DNA of 12,759 bases from an uncultured Oscillospiraceae bacterium (lineage in GTDB: Bacteria > Bacillota > Clostridia > Oscillospirales > Acutalibacteraceae). A program made the position numbers and the translations under genes. The stretch is taken from positions 1 to 12,759 of the forward strand of contig URYV01000032.1 of the NCBI GenBank assembly GCA_900552285.1, read 5' to 3'. The notes beneath the pieces are model-generated. The model saw only the letters and a list, made by a program, of their open reading frames with translations. It searched no databases and had not been told where the DNA came from. The stretch's first letter is position 1, and the number at the start of each line of letters is the position of its first letter. Positions 1 through 5,764 of this stretch are shown here, one piece after another.

Positions 1-1
1 G

Positions 2-232
2 CAGGCGGGCGAACAGGTCAAGGTTTACGGCCGCGAAAACGACCTTATTAAGCGCATTGCCGCCGACCCTGCCTTCGGAATGGACGAGCAAAAGCTGTCC
101 GGTACGCTCGACCCCAAAAAATATGTGGGAAGAGCCCCTCAGCAAACCGCCGAATATGTGGAAAAGGTTCGCCGTGAGGTTGTTGAACCGAACAAAGAGC
201 TTCTCGGCGAAGAGGCCGTTTTGAATGTATAG
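2..232 (+). CDS. purB: Adenylosuccinate lyase, C-terminal end (partial, 5' end outside window)
   Basis: The last 76 codons of a gene whose start lies before the window, read in the frame beginning at base 2 and ending in TAG at 230-232. The visible protein has the typical clostridial adenylosuccinate lyase tail: a segment with KVYGRENDLIKRIAADP, then LDPKKYVGRAPQQT and a final charged helix (EYVEKVRREVVEPNKELL). The enzyme cleaves adenylosuccinate to AMP plus fumarate and also acts earlier in purine synthesis on SAICAR. Its active-site signature is not in the window, so the call rests on the tail alone plus the next gene, purA, which makes its substrate. The two are 49 bases apart with no convincing promoter or terminator between them, so they are probably co-transcribed. 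Confidence 0.85.
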   Translation, partial: QAGEQVKVYGRENDLIKRIAADPAFGMDEQKLSGTLDPKKYVGRAPQQTAEYVEKVRREVVEPNKELLGEEAVLNV

Positions 233-235
233 TGT

Positions 236-249
236 GCCTTTTTAAAGGC
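236..249 (+). other. Small hairpin in the purB-purA gap
   Basis: GCCTT, loop TTTA, AAGGC forms a 5-bp stem just after the purB stop codon. It has no T-tract, so it is unlikely to terminate transcription. It could be a weak RNA-processing or stabilising element, or chance. Confidence 0.25.
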
Positions 250-281
250 TTCCATAAATATTATTAAAGGATTGATGAAAA

Positions 282-1553
282 ATGGTACGAGCAATAGTTG
301 GTGCAAACTGGGGCGATGAAGGTAAGGGCAAAATTACCGATATGTATGCCGCCGAATCCGACATTGTTGTCCGCTTTCAGGGCGGCGCCAACGCCGGTCA
401 CACCATAATAAACGACAAGGGCAAGACGGTGCTCCATTTGCTTCCGTCGGGCGTTTGCTATGACCACATTGTCAATGTCATAGGCAACGGCGTGGCTCTC
501 AATGTTCCCACCTTTGTTAACGAACTCAATATGCTTAAGGAAAAGGGAATAGACCCCAAAATTCTCATTTCCGAGCGTGCACAGATGGTCATGCCATATC
601 ATGTACTGTTCGACCAGTATGAGGAGGAGCGCCTTAAGGGCAAGTCCTTCGGCTCCACCAAATCGGGTATTGCGCCTTTCTATTCCGATAAATATGCCAA
701 AATCGGTATTCCGGTATGCGAGCTGTTTTATCCCGAAAGACTTCGTGCCCGTCTCGAATCGGTGCTTGAAGTTAAAAATCTTTTGCTCGAGCATCTTTAT
801 CATAAGCCTACCCTTAATGCGGATGAGATTTTCGAAACCCTTATGAGCTATAAGGATCAGATTGCACCTTATGTCTGCAACACCTTTGAATTCCTTCAAA
901 AAGCCCAGGATGAGGGCAAAAATATTCTTCTTGAGGGTCAGCTTGGTTCTCTTAAGGATCCGGATTTCGGTATCTATCCCTTCACCACTTCTTCCCACAC
1001 CGTTGCCGGCTACGGCGCAATCGGTGCGGGTATTGCTCCCTATAACATCAAGGAAATCGTCACCGTCGTAAAGGCATATTCAAGTGCCGTCGGCGCGGGA
1101 CCCTTTGTAAGCGAGATGTTCGGTGAGCAGGCCGACGAGCTTCGCCGCCGCGGTGGAGACAACGGCGAATTCGGCGCCACCACCGGCCGTCCGAGAAGAA
1201 TGGGCTGGTTTGACGCCGTGGCAACGAGATACGGCTGCCGTGCTCAGGGAGCCACCAAGGTCGCTCTGACCGTGCTTGACGCTCTCGGCTATCTTGATGA
1301 GCTTAAGATTTGCGTGGGATATGAAATAAACGGAGAAGTTACCAAGGAATTCCCCGTAAATGCTCAGCTTGAAATTGCAAAACCGGTCTATATAACCCTT
1401 CCCGGTTGGAAAACCGACATTCGCGGAATCAAGAATTTCGACGATCTTCCCGAAAACTGCAAGAACTATGTTCTCACCATCGAGAAGGAAATCGGCGTTC
1501 ACATCGGCGTTGTCACAAACGGTCCCAAGCGCGAGGAATTCATTTTAAGATAA
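282..1553 (+). CDS. purA: Adenylosuccinate synthetase (divergent clostridial form)
   Basis: Makes adenylosuccinate from IMP, aspartate and GTP, the first committed step to AMP, in the cytoplasm. The 423 residues match the family length. Visible motifs are the P-loop-like GDEGKGK at 11-17 with catalytic Asp12, the NAGHT block with catalytic His40, DYH-like and TSSHTVAG blocks, the VKAYSSAVGAGPF segment near 263-275, and GATTGRPRR at 298-306, which carries the aspartate/GTP-loop arginines. Two regions differ from the E. coli enzyme. The IMP loop reads GSTKSGIAP (124-132) where E. coli has GTTGRGIGP, and the EGAQGT block reads EGQLGS (218-223). The start ATG follows AAAGGA by 10 bases. It lies downstream of purB, whose product uses its product. 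A terminator follows at 1570. Function is confident despite the substitutions, because the rest of the fold and the operon partner agree. Confidence 0.96.
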   Translation: MVRAIVGANWGDEGKGKITDMYAAESDIVVRFQGGANAGHTIINDKGKTVLHLLPSGVCYDHIVNVIGNGVALNVPTFVNELNMLKEKGIDPKILISERAQMVMPYHVLFDQYEEERLKGKSFGSTKSGIAPFYSDKYAKIGIPVCELFYPERLRARLESVLEVKNLLLEHLYHKPTLNADEIFETLMSYKDQIAPYVCNTFEFLQKAQDEGKNILLEGQLGSLKDPDFGIYPFTTSSHTVAGYGAIGAGIAPYNIKEIVTVVKAYSSAVGAGPFVSEMFGEQADELRRRGGDNGEFGATTGRPRRMGWFDAVATRYGCRAQGATKVALTVLDALGYLDELKICVGYEINGEVTKEFPVNAQLEIAKPVYITLPGWKTDIRGIKNFDDLPENCKNYVLTIEKEIGVHIGVVTNGPKREEFILR

Positions 1554-1569
1554 GAGCTTGTGCTTTTTT

Positions 1570-1601
1570 GCAGGAAAGAGTTTTTCTTTCCTGCTTTTTT
1601 A
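1570..1601 (+). terminator. Intrinsic terminator after purA
   Basis: A 9-bp perfect stem (GCAGGAAAG at 1570-1578 with CTTTCCTGC at 1586-1594), a 7-base loop and a run of six T from 1595. It ends the purB-purA transcript, 27 bases before the -35 box of the next operon. Confidence 0.88.
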
Positions 1602-1627
1602 TTTTCAAAAAAATTTTTAAAAACCTC

Positions 1628-1656
1628 TTGACAGAAAGAAAAAAGTATGATATATT
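1628..1656 (+). promoter_or_regulatory. Promoter of the perR-rubrerythrin operon
   Basis: TTGACA (1628-1633), a 17-base spacer and TATATT (1651-1656) form a near-consensus housekeeping promoter. The expected transcription start is near 1663, inside the palindrome at 1660-1684, so a repressor bound there should block initiation. Confidence 0.8.
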
Positions 1657-1659
1657 ATC

Positions 1660-1684
1660 AATAACGATAATGATTATCGTTATT
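1660..1684. promoter_or_regulatory. Fur/PerR-family operator palindrome
   Basis: Two perfect 12-base arms (AATAACGATAAT and its reverse complement) around a single central G. The inner 7-1-7 core is CGATAAT-N-ATTATCG. It differs at one base per arm from the B. subtilis Fur box core (TGATAAT) and at two from the PerR box core (TTATAAT), as I remember those consensus sequences. It sits between the -10 box and the perR ribosome binding site, over the predicted transcription start. This fits autorepression by the product of the next gene. Confidence 0.82.
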
Positions 1685-1699
1685 AAAGAGGTGAACAAA

Positions 1700-2092
1700 A
1701 TGACGGTTGAGAAAAAATATTCGAGGCAAAGGGAAGCCATTGCAAAGGATTTGGCCTCTCGGAAGGATCATCCTTGCGCCGACGATGTTTATGAAAGCAC
1801 CCGAAAAATTTTCCCGAACATAAGTCTCGGAACGGTCTATCGTAATCTTAAGGGGCTTTCGGCCGACGGTAAAATTATCAGCTTTACAGTTGACGGCAAG
1901 GAGCATTTCGACGGCGACACAAGTAATCACTGCCATTTTGTCTGCAGAAACTGTCACAAAATCATTGATGTTTTCGAGCCTGATTTTTCAGACTTTTCTC
2001 TTGAAATTCAAAATCGGCTTGAGTGTGACGTTGATTATACCCAAATTGTTTTGTTTGGCAGGTGCAAAGCCTGTCTTGAAAAAATAAACTAA
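1700..2092 (+). CDS. perR: Peroxide-sensing Fur-family repressor PerR
   Basis: A 130-residue DNA-binding metalloregulator that derepresses peroxide-defence genes when H2O2 oxidises its iron site. The N-terminal winged helix includes ISLGTVYRNLKGL (41-53). All five residues of the B. subtilis PerR regulatory metal site have counterparts with the same spacing: His24, Asp71, His77, His79 and Asp90 (H37, D85, H91, H93, D104 in B. subtilis). The structural zinc site is Cys82/Cys85 and Cys122/Cys125. The HHxHD-type pattern of Fur is absent. ATG at 1700 was chosen because AGAGG at 1688-1692 lies 8 bases upstream. The reading frame stays open further left through the promoter and into purA, but that extension is not protein-like. 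It is followed after 19 bases by a rubrerythrin gene, a classic PerR target, and preceded by its own probable operator. Subtype assignment rests on the metal ligands. Confidence 0.9.
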   Translation: MTVEKKYSRQREAIAKDLASRKDHPCADDVYESTRKIFPNISLGTVYRNLKGLSADGKIISFTVDGKEHFDGDTSNHCHFVCRNCHKIIDVFEPDFSDFSLEIQNRLECDVDYTQIVLFGRCKACLEKIN

Positions 2093-2111
2093 AATTTCGG
2101 AGGTTTTAATT

Positions 2112-2654
2112 ATGAAAAAATTTGTATGTTCTGTTTGCGGTTATGTTCACGAGGGAGACACTCCTCCCGAGAAATGTCCTCAGTGCAAGGCTCCCGCCGA
2201 GAAATTCGTCGAGCAAAGCGATGAGATGAGCTGGGCTGCCGAGCACGTTGTCGGCGTGGCACAGGGAGTACCTCAGGACATAATCGATGATCTTCGCGCC
2301 AACTTCAACGGCGAATGTTCCGAAGTCGGTATGTATCTCGCAATGGCTCGCGTGGCTCACAGAGAGGGTTATCCCGAAATCGGTCTTTACTGGGAAAAGG
2401 CTGCTTACGAAGAGGCCGAGCACGCCGCAAAGTTTGCCGAACTTCTCGGTGAGGTCGTGACCGATTCCACCAAGAAAAATCTTGAAATGCGTGTTGAGGC
2501 CGAAAACGGCGCAACCATGGGAAAGACCGACCTTGCAAAGCGTGCCAAGGCTCTTAATCTCGATGCGATTCACGACACCGTTCATGAAATGGCTCGCGAC
2601 GAGGCCCGGCATGGCAAGGCTTTTGCCGGTTTGCTTAAGAGATATTTCGGCTGA
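2112..2654 (+). CDS. Reverse rubrerythrin (NADH peroxidase-type, N-terminal rubredoxin)
   Basis: A 180-residue cytoplasmic non-haem iron protein that reduces H2O2 to water (and assists O2 removal) with electrons from NADH-linked partners in anaerobes. The rubredoxin domain comes first: CSVCG at 6-10 and CPQC at 22-25 supply the four iron-binding cysteines. A four-helix diiron domain follows from about 55, with GECSEVGMY (67-75), EEAEH (100-104) and DEARH (163-167), each giving Glu or Glu-x-x-His ligands. The domain order is the reverse of classical rubrerythrin, which has rubredoxin last. GGAGG at 2099-2103 lies 8 bases before the ATG. It lies 19 bases after perR with no terminator between, so both respond to the same promoter and operator. 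A strong terminator follows at 2673. Confidence 0.93.
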   Translation: MKKFVCSVCGYVHEGDTPPEKCPQCKAPAEKFVEQSDEMSWAAEHVVGVAQGVPQDIIDDLRANFNGECSEVGMYLAMARVAHREGYPEIGLYWEKAAYEEAEHAAKFAELLGEVVTDSTKKNLEMRVEAENGATMGKTDLAKRAKALNLDAIHDTVHEMARDEARHGKAFAGLLKRYFG

Positions 2655-2672
2655 TTTTTGTATAAAATGTTT

Positions 2673-2710
2673 AACCGAACCTGTTTCGACGGGTTCGGTT
2701 TTGTTTTTTT
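2673..2710 (+). terminator. Intrinsic terminator after rubrerythrin
   Basis: A 9-bp perfect stem (AACCGAACC 2673-2681 with GGTTCGGTT 2692-2700) that continues inward through a T-G wobble and two pairs to a TTCG tetraloop (2685-2688). It is followed by a T-rich tract with seven consecutive T at 2704-2710. It isolates the perR operon from the secreted-protein gene. Confidence 0.92.
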
Positions 2711-2742
2711 CTGAAAAGTTTTATTTAAGTCGTTGTAAAATA

Positions 2743-2771
2743 TTGACAATTAACAAAATGATTGGTATAAT
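2743..2771 (+). promoter_or_regulatory. Fully consensus sigma-A type promoter of the secreted-protein gene
   Basis: TTGACA (2743-2748), exactly 17 bases, then TATAAT (2766-2771): both hexamers and the spacing match the housekeeping consensus. The predicted transcript start is near 2778, giving a leader of about 42 bases. Because it is this strong, expression is probably limited by a repressor (see the palindrome at 2762). Confidence 0.88.
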
Positions 2772-2778
2772 ATACCAA
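2762..2778. promoter_or_regulatory. Candidate operator: perfect palindrome covering the -10 box
   Basis: TTGGTATA, a central A, then TATACCAA: two perfect 8-base arms that fully contain the TATAAT box and reach the predicted start site. A dimeric repressor bound here would exclude RNA polymerase. The core overlaps the self-complementary tendency of TATAAT itself, so part of the symmetry is expected; the TTGG/CCAA flanks are not. No matching regulator gene is adjacent. Confidence 0.5.
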
Positions 2779-2794
2779 ATCCTTCGTAGGATTT
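2777..2794 (+). other. 5' leader hairpin of the secreted-protein mRNA
   Basis: AAATCCT (2777-2783), loop TCGT, AGGATTT (2788-2794): a 7-bp stem at the predicted 5' end of the transcript, 11 bases before the AAAGGAG ribosome binding site (2803-2809). It may protect the mRNA 5' end from RNase J or help control translation. This is inference. Confidence 0.4.
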
Positions 2795-2819
2795 AATTTG
2801 CTAAAGGAGTCGATACACA

Positions 2820-5093
2820 ATGAGAACACGGAAAATTTTATCTGCAATGCTTTGCCTGACTCTGCTTATGTCTACCTTCTTCGCAATGACAATTCCCTCG
2901 GTGGCCGATGCGGTAGCATACAGTCAGTATGACGGCCGCTGGAGGTACCAAACCTACGGTGAAGGAACGATAGGCGGTACAGGATGCGGAATTCTTTCGG
3001 CTGTCAACGCCATAAATTACATCAGCGGCATTGATGATATTCCTCAGGCCGTGGACAGCATAGCAACGTGGGCGCATAACATTAACGGCTATAACGGTTC
3101 AACCTTTCCCAGCGGCGGAACCGACCGCACCGTTGTTTATCCGAGGCTTGAATCGGCCTTCGGAGACACCTACGGCTTTGAGGTGACCGATGACGGAACA
3201 TGGGCGACGGTTTATAGCGACACCCTTAAAAATTATATTTCCCAAAGCGGAAAGGCTGCGATTGCCCATGTGGCATACGGTCATTTTATTGTGCTTGCCG
3301 AGTATGACCCGAGCGACGATACATTTCTTGTGCTTGATTCGGCTCCCGGAGACAGCGGAAATACGGGAGACGGGGTGGCATGGCTTTCGCCATCATCTCT
3401 AAACCGCAGCGGCAACAGCCGTATGCATGTCGACTGGTGGTGTTTGCTTGAAACGACAATAAGCGGGACAACGGTGGGTCCATACATGGAAAACGGCGAG
3501 CTTTGGCTGACCGACTGCAATTCCACCGACGGATTCGGAGCAGTAGGCTCTACCGAGCTTTTTGTGGAAAATGACTCTCGGGGGCTCACAAGTATGTGCA
3601 TGAGAAATCCCGACGGCTGTACCTCAATGGGCGCCGGGGTCGGAGCTATGGCCATACTTGACTATTCACCGGGTCAGAGCGCCGATCTCACACCTTATAA
3701 CAAAATCAGATTTTCTATGTGGTGCGGTATTGATTATGCCTCCTCAAACCGTCAGCAGGATTTCTTCCAGGTGAACCTGGTCACTAAGGTTGACGGAACC
3801 GAGCAGGACGGATATAACCTTAACATTCCCGCAAGCAGTATAAGACAGGGTTGGAACAATGATTTTGTTTTTGATATTTCGGCAATTCCGAGGGCGGTTG
3901 ATACCGCAGACCTGTCAAATATAAGCCGTATGCGTTTTACGTGGTTCAACATTTCTCAAGGGGAGAGCGTAGAGTTTAACATCGATAATTTTGTGTGCTA
4001 TCTTGAAGTTGGACCACACGTCGAAAACGGCGAGCTTTGGCTGACCGATTGCAATTCAACGCTCGGTTGGTCGACGGGCTACGGTACTACGATTTTCTCG
4101 GAAAACGATTCGAGAGGACTCACAAGTATGTGTCTCAACAACAACGATAATTGCCGTGACAACACGGCGGGTGTGGGTTCCATGGCCTTTATGTACTACA
4201 CCGACGGCATTTCGGCAAATGTAACGCCCTATAACCGCGTGAGATTTTCGCTTTGGAGCGGAATAGATTATGCTTCCTCCGACCGCGGACAGGACTTTTT
4301 CCAAATCAATTTTATAACCGATGGGCAGGACGGCTTTGACCTCAACATTCCTGCAAGCAACATTTATAAGGGCTGGAACAATGATTTCGACTTTGCCCTT
4401 TCGGATATTCCAAGGGCGGTTGACTCGGCCGATTGGAGCAACATCACCGGCATGAGGTTCACCTGGTTTAATATTTCAAACGGGGACGGCGTGGAGTTTA
4501 ATGTGGATAATTTTGTCTGCTATTACAGCGAAAGCGGCGAACCCATAAACAATGCCGACACGTCTCGCAGTTTTATGATTTCAAACTGCGATACCGTGAG
4601 AAATTGGAATGCTTACACGGGAGACAGCGTAACCGCCGATTATTCGTCAAAAACTCAGGGCGCCGCAAGTCTCAAGGCGCAGAACACCGGCGGTGTCGGC
4701 CTTTATTACAAAATGCCGGGAACAACAGATTTTTCGAATGTGGATTATATATCTTTTGATTTTATACCCGCTGCGGCGGATATGGCCGAGGTGTCCGATA
4801 TACGCATCATACTTTCGTCGCGGGATTTCGTTAATGAGGACAACACATATTCGGGCTCGTGGAACGATTGCTTCTGTGATTTAAACGTTCAAAGTATTAA
4901 AACGGCGGATTTGACGGCAGGGGAATGGAATCATATTGTGATACCTCTTGCGGGATGTACGGCATCGGAGGGATTTGACATTACCAAGGTCAAAAAAATC
5001 GGAATACAGTTTCTGAACTATTACACCGACGAGCGCCCTGCCGGTACGGTCAATACCGAATGGATAGATAATCTTTGGGCAGAGGTCGAATAA
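2820..5093 (+). CDS. Secreted C39-like cysteine peptidase with three C-terminal beta-type (carbohydrate-binding-like) domains
   Basis: A 757-residue exported protein of unknown target. Residues 1-33 are a Sec signal peptide: basic start (MRTRK), hydrophobic core, Ala-rich cleavage region. Residues about 34-210 resemble the C39-like (Peptidase_C39_2, papain-fold) family: an opening YSQYDGRW, GGTGCGILSAVNAINY with putative nucleophile Cys56, YGHFIVL with His155, and FLVLDSAP with Asp173. Residues 223-400 and 401-578 are two tandem copies, 178 residues apart, each opening with ENGELWLTDCNST and ending near VEFN(I/V)DNFVCY. Residues 586-757 look like a third, diverged copy ending in a similar WIDNLW. 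The alternating pattern and W/N-rich strands suggest jelly-roll binding modules, but I cannot name a family. There is no LPxTG, dockerin, S-layer or membrane anchor. AAAGGAG lies 10 bases before the ATG. It is monocistronic, between a terminator and a convergent operon. Peptidase activity is inferred; an inactive or processing role is possible. Confidence 0.8.
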   Translation: MRTRKILSAMLCLTLLMSTFFAMTIPSVADAVAYSQYDGRWRYQTYGEGTIGGTGCGILSAVNAINYISGIDDIPQAVDSIATWAHNINGYNGSTFPSGGTDRTVVYPRLESAFGDTYGFEVTDDGTWATVYSDTLKNYISQSGKAAIAHVAYGHFIVLAEYDPSDDTFLVLDSAPGDSGNTGDGVAWLSPSSLNRSGNSRMHVDWWCLLETTISGTTVGPYMENGELWLTDCNSTDGFGAVGSTELFVENDSRGLTSMCMRNPDGCTSMGAGVGAMAILDYSPGQSADLTPYNKIRFSMWCGIDYASSNRQQDFFQVNLVTKVDGTEQDGYNLNIPASSIRQGWNNDFVFDISAIPRAVDTADLSNISRMRFTWFNISQGESVEFNIDNFVCYLEVGPHVENGELWLTDCNSTLGWSTGYGTTIFSENDSRGLTSMCLNNNDNCRDNTAGVGSMAFMYYTDGISANVTPYNRVRFSLWSGIDYASSDRGQDFFQINFITDGQDGFDLNIPASNIYKGWNNDFDFALSDIPRAVDSADWSNITGMRFTWFNISNGDGVEFNVDNFVCYYSESGEPINNADTSRSFMISNCDTVRNWNAYTGDSVTADYSSKTQGAASLKAQNTGGVGLYYKMPGTTDFSNVDYISFDFIPAAADMAEVSDIRIILSSRDFVNEDNTYSGSWNDCFCDLNVQSIKTADLTAGEWNHIVIPLAGCTASEGFDITKVKKIGIQFLNYYTDERPAGTVNTEWIDNLWAEVE
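3486..4019 (+). repeat. Tandem domain repeat, unit 1 (residues 223-400 of the secreted protein)
   Basis: First copy of a 534-base in-frame unit. Landmarks shared with unit 2: GELWLTDCNST, ENDSRGLTSMC, GVG(A/S)MA, TPYN(K/R)(I/V)RFS, GIDYASS, QDFFQ(V/I)N, LNIPAS, GWNNDF, IPRAVD, MRFTWFNIS, FN(I/V)DNFVCY. It has five cysteines, four at positions shared with unit 2. Confidence 0.9.
4020..4553 (+). repeat. Tandem domain repeat, unit 2 (residues 401-578)
   Basis: Second copy, starting exactly 534 bases after unit 1. The opening stretch 4023-4057 differs from 3489-3523 at a single base out of 35. The remainder has drifted more, mostly silently or conservatively. A few residues are missing near the middle: TKVDGTEQDGYN in unit 1 corresponds to TDGQDGFD here. 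Confidence 0.9.
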
Positions 5094-5094
5094 C

Positions 5095-5126
5095 AAAAAA
5101 GGAGGCTTGATTTTCAAGTCTCCTTT
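5095..5126. terminator. Shared stem-loop between the secreted-protein gene and nth
   Basis: GGAGGCTTGA (5101-5110) pairs with TCAAGTCTCC (5114-5123) with one G-T wobble, extended by A-T pairs. On the minus strand the stem is followed by at least six T (the A-run at 5095-5100), a good terminator for rnhA-nth. On the plus strand only three T follow, so termination of the 757-residue gene is weaker. The stem begins 7 bases after the plus-strand stop codon. Confidence 0.82.
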
Positions 5127-5134
5127 ACTGCATA

Positions 5135-5764
5135 TTATTTGACGTGATTTCTGCAAAGCTCGGACAGCGGGCAGCAATTGCATTTCGGATTTCTTGCCGA
5201 GCAGGTATCTCTTCCGAAATGAACTATTCGGTGGCAAAAGTCGTTTGATTCTTTTGGGTCGAGAATTCCCTTGAGCTTCATTTCCACCTTTACGGGGTCG
5301 GAGGTGTCGCAAAATCCGAGGCGGTTGCTTATTCTTATAAGATGAGTGTCGGCCACAACGGCGGGCTTTCCGTAAATGTCTCCCATGATGAGGTTGGCGG
5401 TTTTTCGGCCGATACCGGGAAGGGTTATGAGATCCTCAAGGGTTGCGGGAACCTCGCCGCCGAATTTTTCGCAAATCATTTTGCTCATTTCCACAAGGCT
5501 TTTGGCTTTGGTTTTATAAAGACCGCAGGATTTTATGTATTCGCCGACCTCTTCATAGCTTCCTTTGCTCATTTCCTCGGGTGTGGGGAAGCGCTTAAAA
5601 AGGGCAGGAGTCACCATATTTACCCGCGCGTCGGTGCACTGAGCCGAAAGGCGTGTGGCCACAAGGAGCTCAAAAGCGGATTTTGAGTCGAGAGAACATC
5701 GCGCGTCAGGGTAAACCTTTTTTAAAATTTCAACGCATTGCGCCGCTCGCTGTTTTTCAGTCAT
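5135..5764 (-). CDS. nth: Endonuclease III (DNA glycosylase/AP lyase, 4Fe-4S)
   Basis: A base-excision repair enzyme that removes oxidised pyrimidines and nicks the abasic site. At 209 residues it is the usual length. Visible features: LSAQCTD at 39-45; the helix-hairpin-helix LPGIGRKTAN at 115-124 with the Schiff-base lysine Lys121; VADTHLIR with catalytic Asp139; and the C-terminal cluster Cys188-x6-Cys195-x2-Cys198-x5-Cys204 that holds the 4Fe-4S. One extra cysteine (Cys197) lies inside the cluster loop. The ATG overlaps the end of rnhA by 8 bases, and GAGGGAG (5769-5775) inside rnhA serves as its ribosome binding site, so the two are transcribed and probably translated together. The gene ends just before a stem-loop that terminates better in this direction. 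Confidence 0.95.
   Translation of the reverse strand: MTEKQRAAQCVEILKKVYPDARCSLDSKSAFELLVATRLSAQCTDARVNMVTPALFKRFPTPEEMSKGSYEEVGEYIKSCGLYKTKAKSLVEMSKMICEKFGGEVPATLEDLITLPGIGRKTANLIMGDIYGKPAVVADTHLIRISNRLGFCDTSDPVKVEMKLKGILDPKESNDFCHRIVHFGRDTCSARNPKCNCCPLSELCRNHVK

Noticed and set aside
233..281. Possible purine riboswitch or promoter before purA
   Set aside because: The 49-base gap is too short for a purine riboswitch aptamer and shows no convincing -35/-10 pair; purA is most simply read from the purB transcript.
264..998. A 244-codon minus-strand open frame over the start of purA
   Set aside because: Antisense to conserved PurA motifs, no promoter or ribosome binding site, and no family-like pattern.
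1406..1699. N-terminal extension of the perR frame back into purA
   Set aside because: The extension crosses the purA terminator, the promoter and the operator, and its translation is not protein-like. The ATG at 1700 has a proper ribosome binding site.
3486..4553. Repeat pair considered as a mobile element or CRISPR-like structure
   Set aside because: The repeats are in-frame protein domains without terminal inverted repeats, target duplications or spacers.
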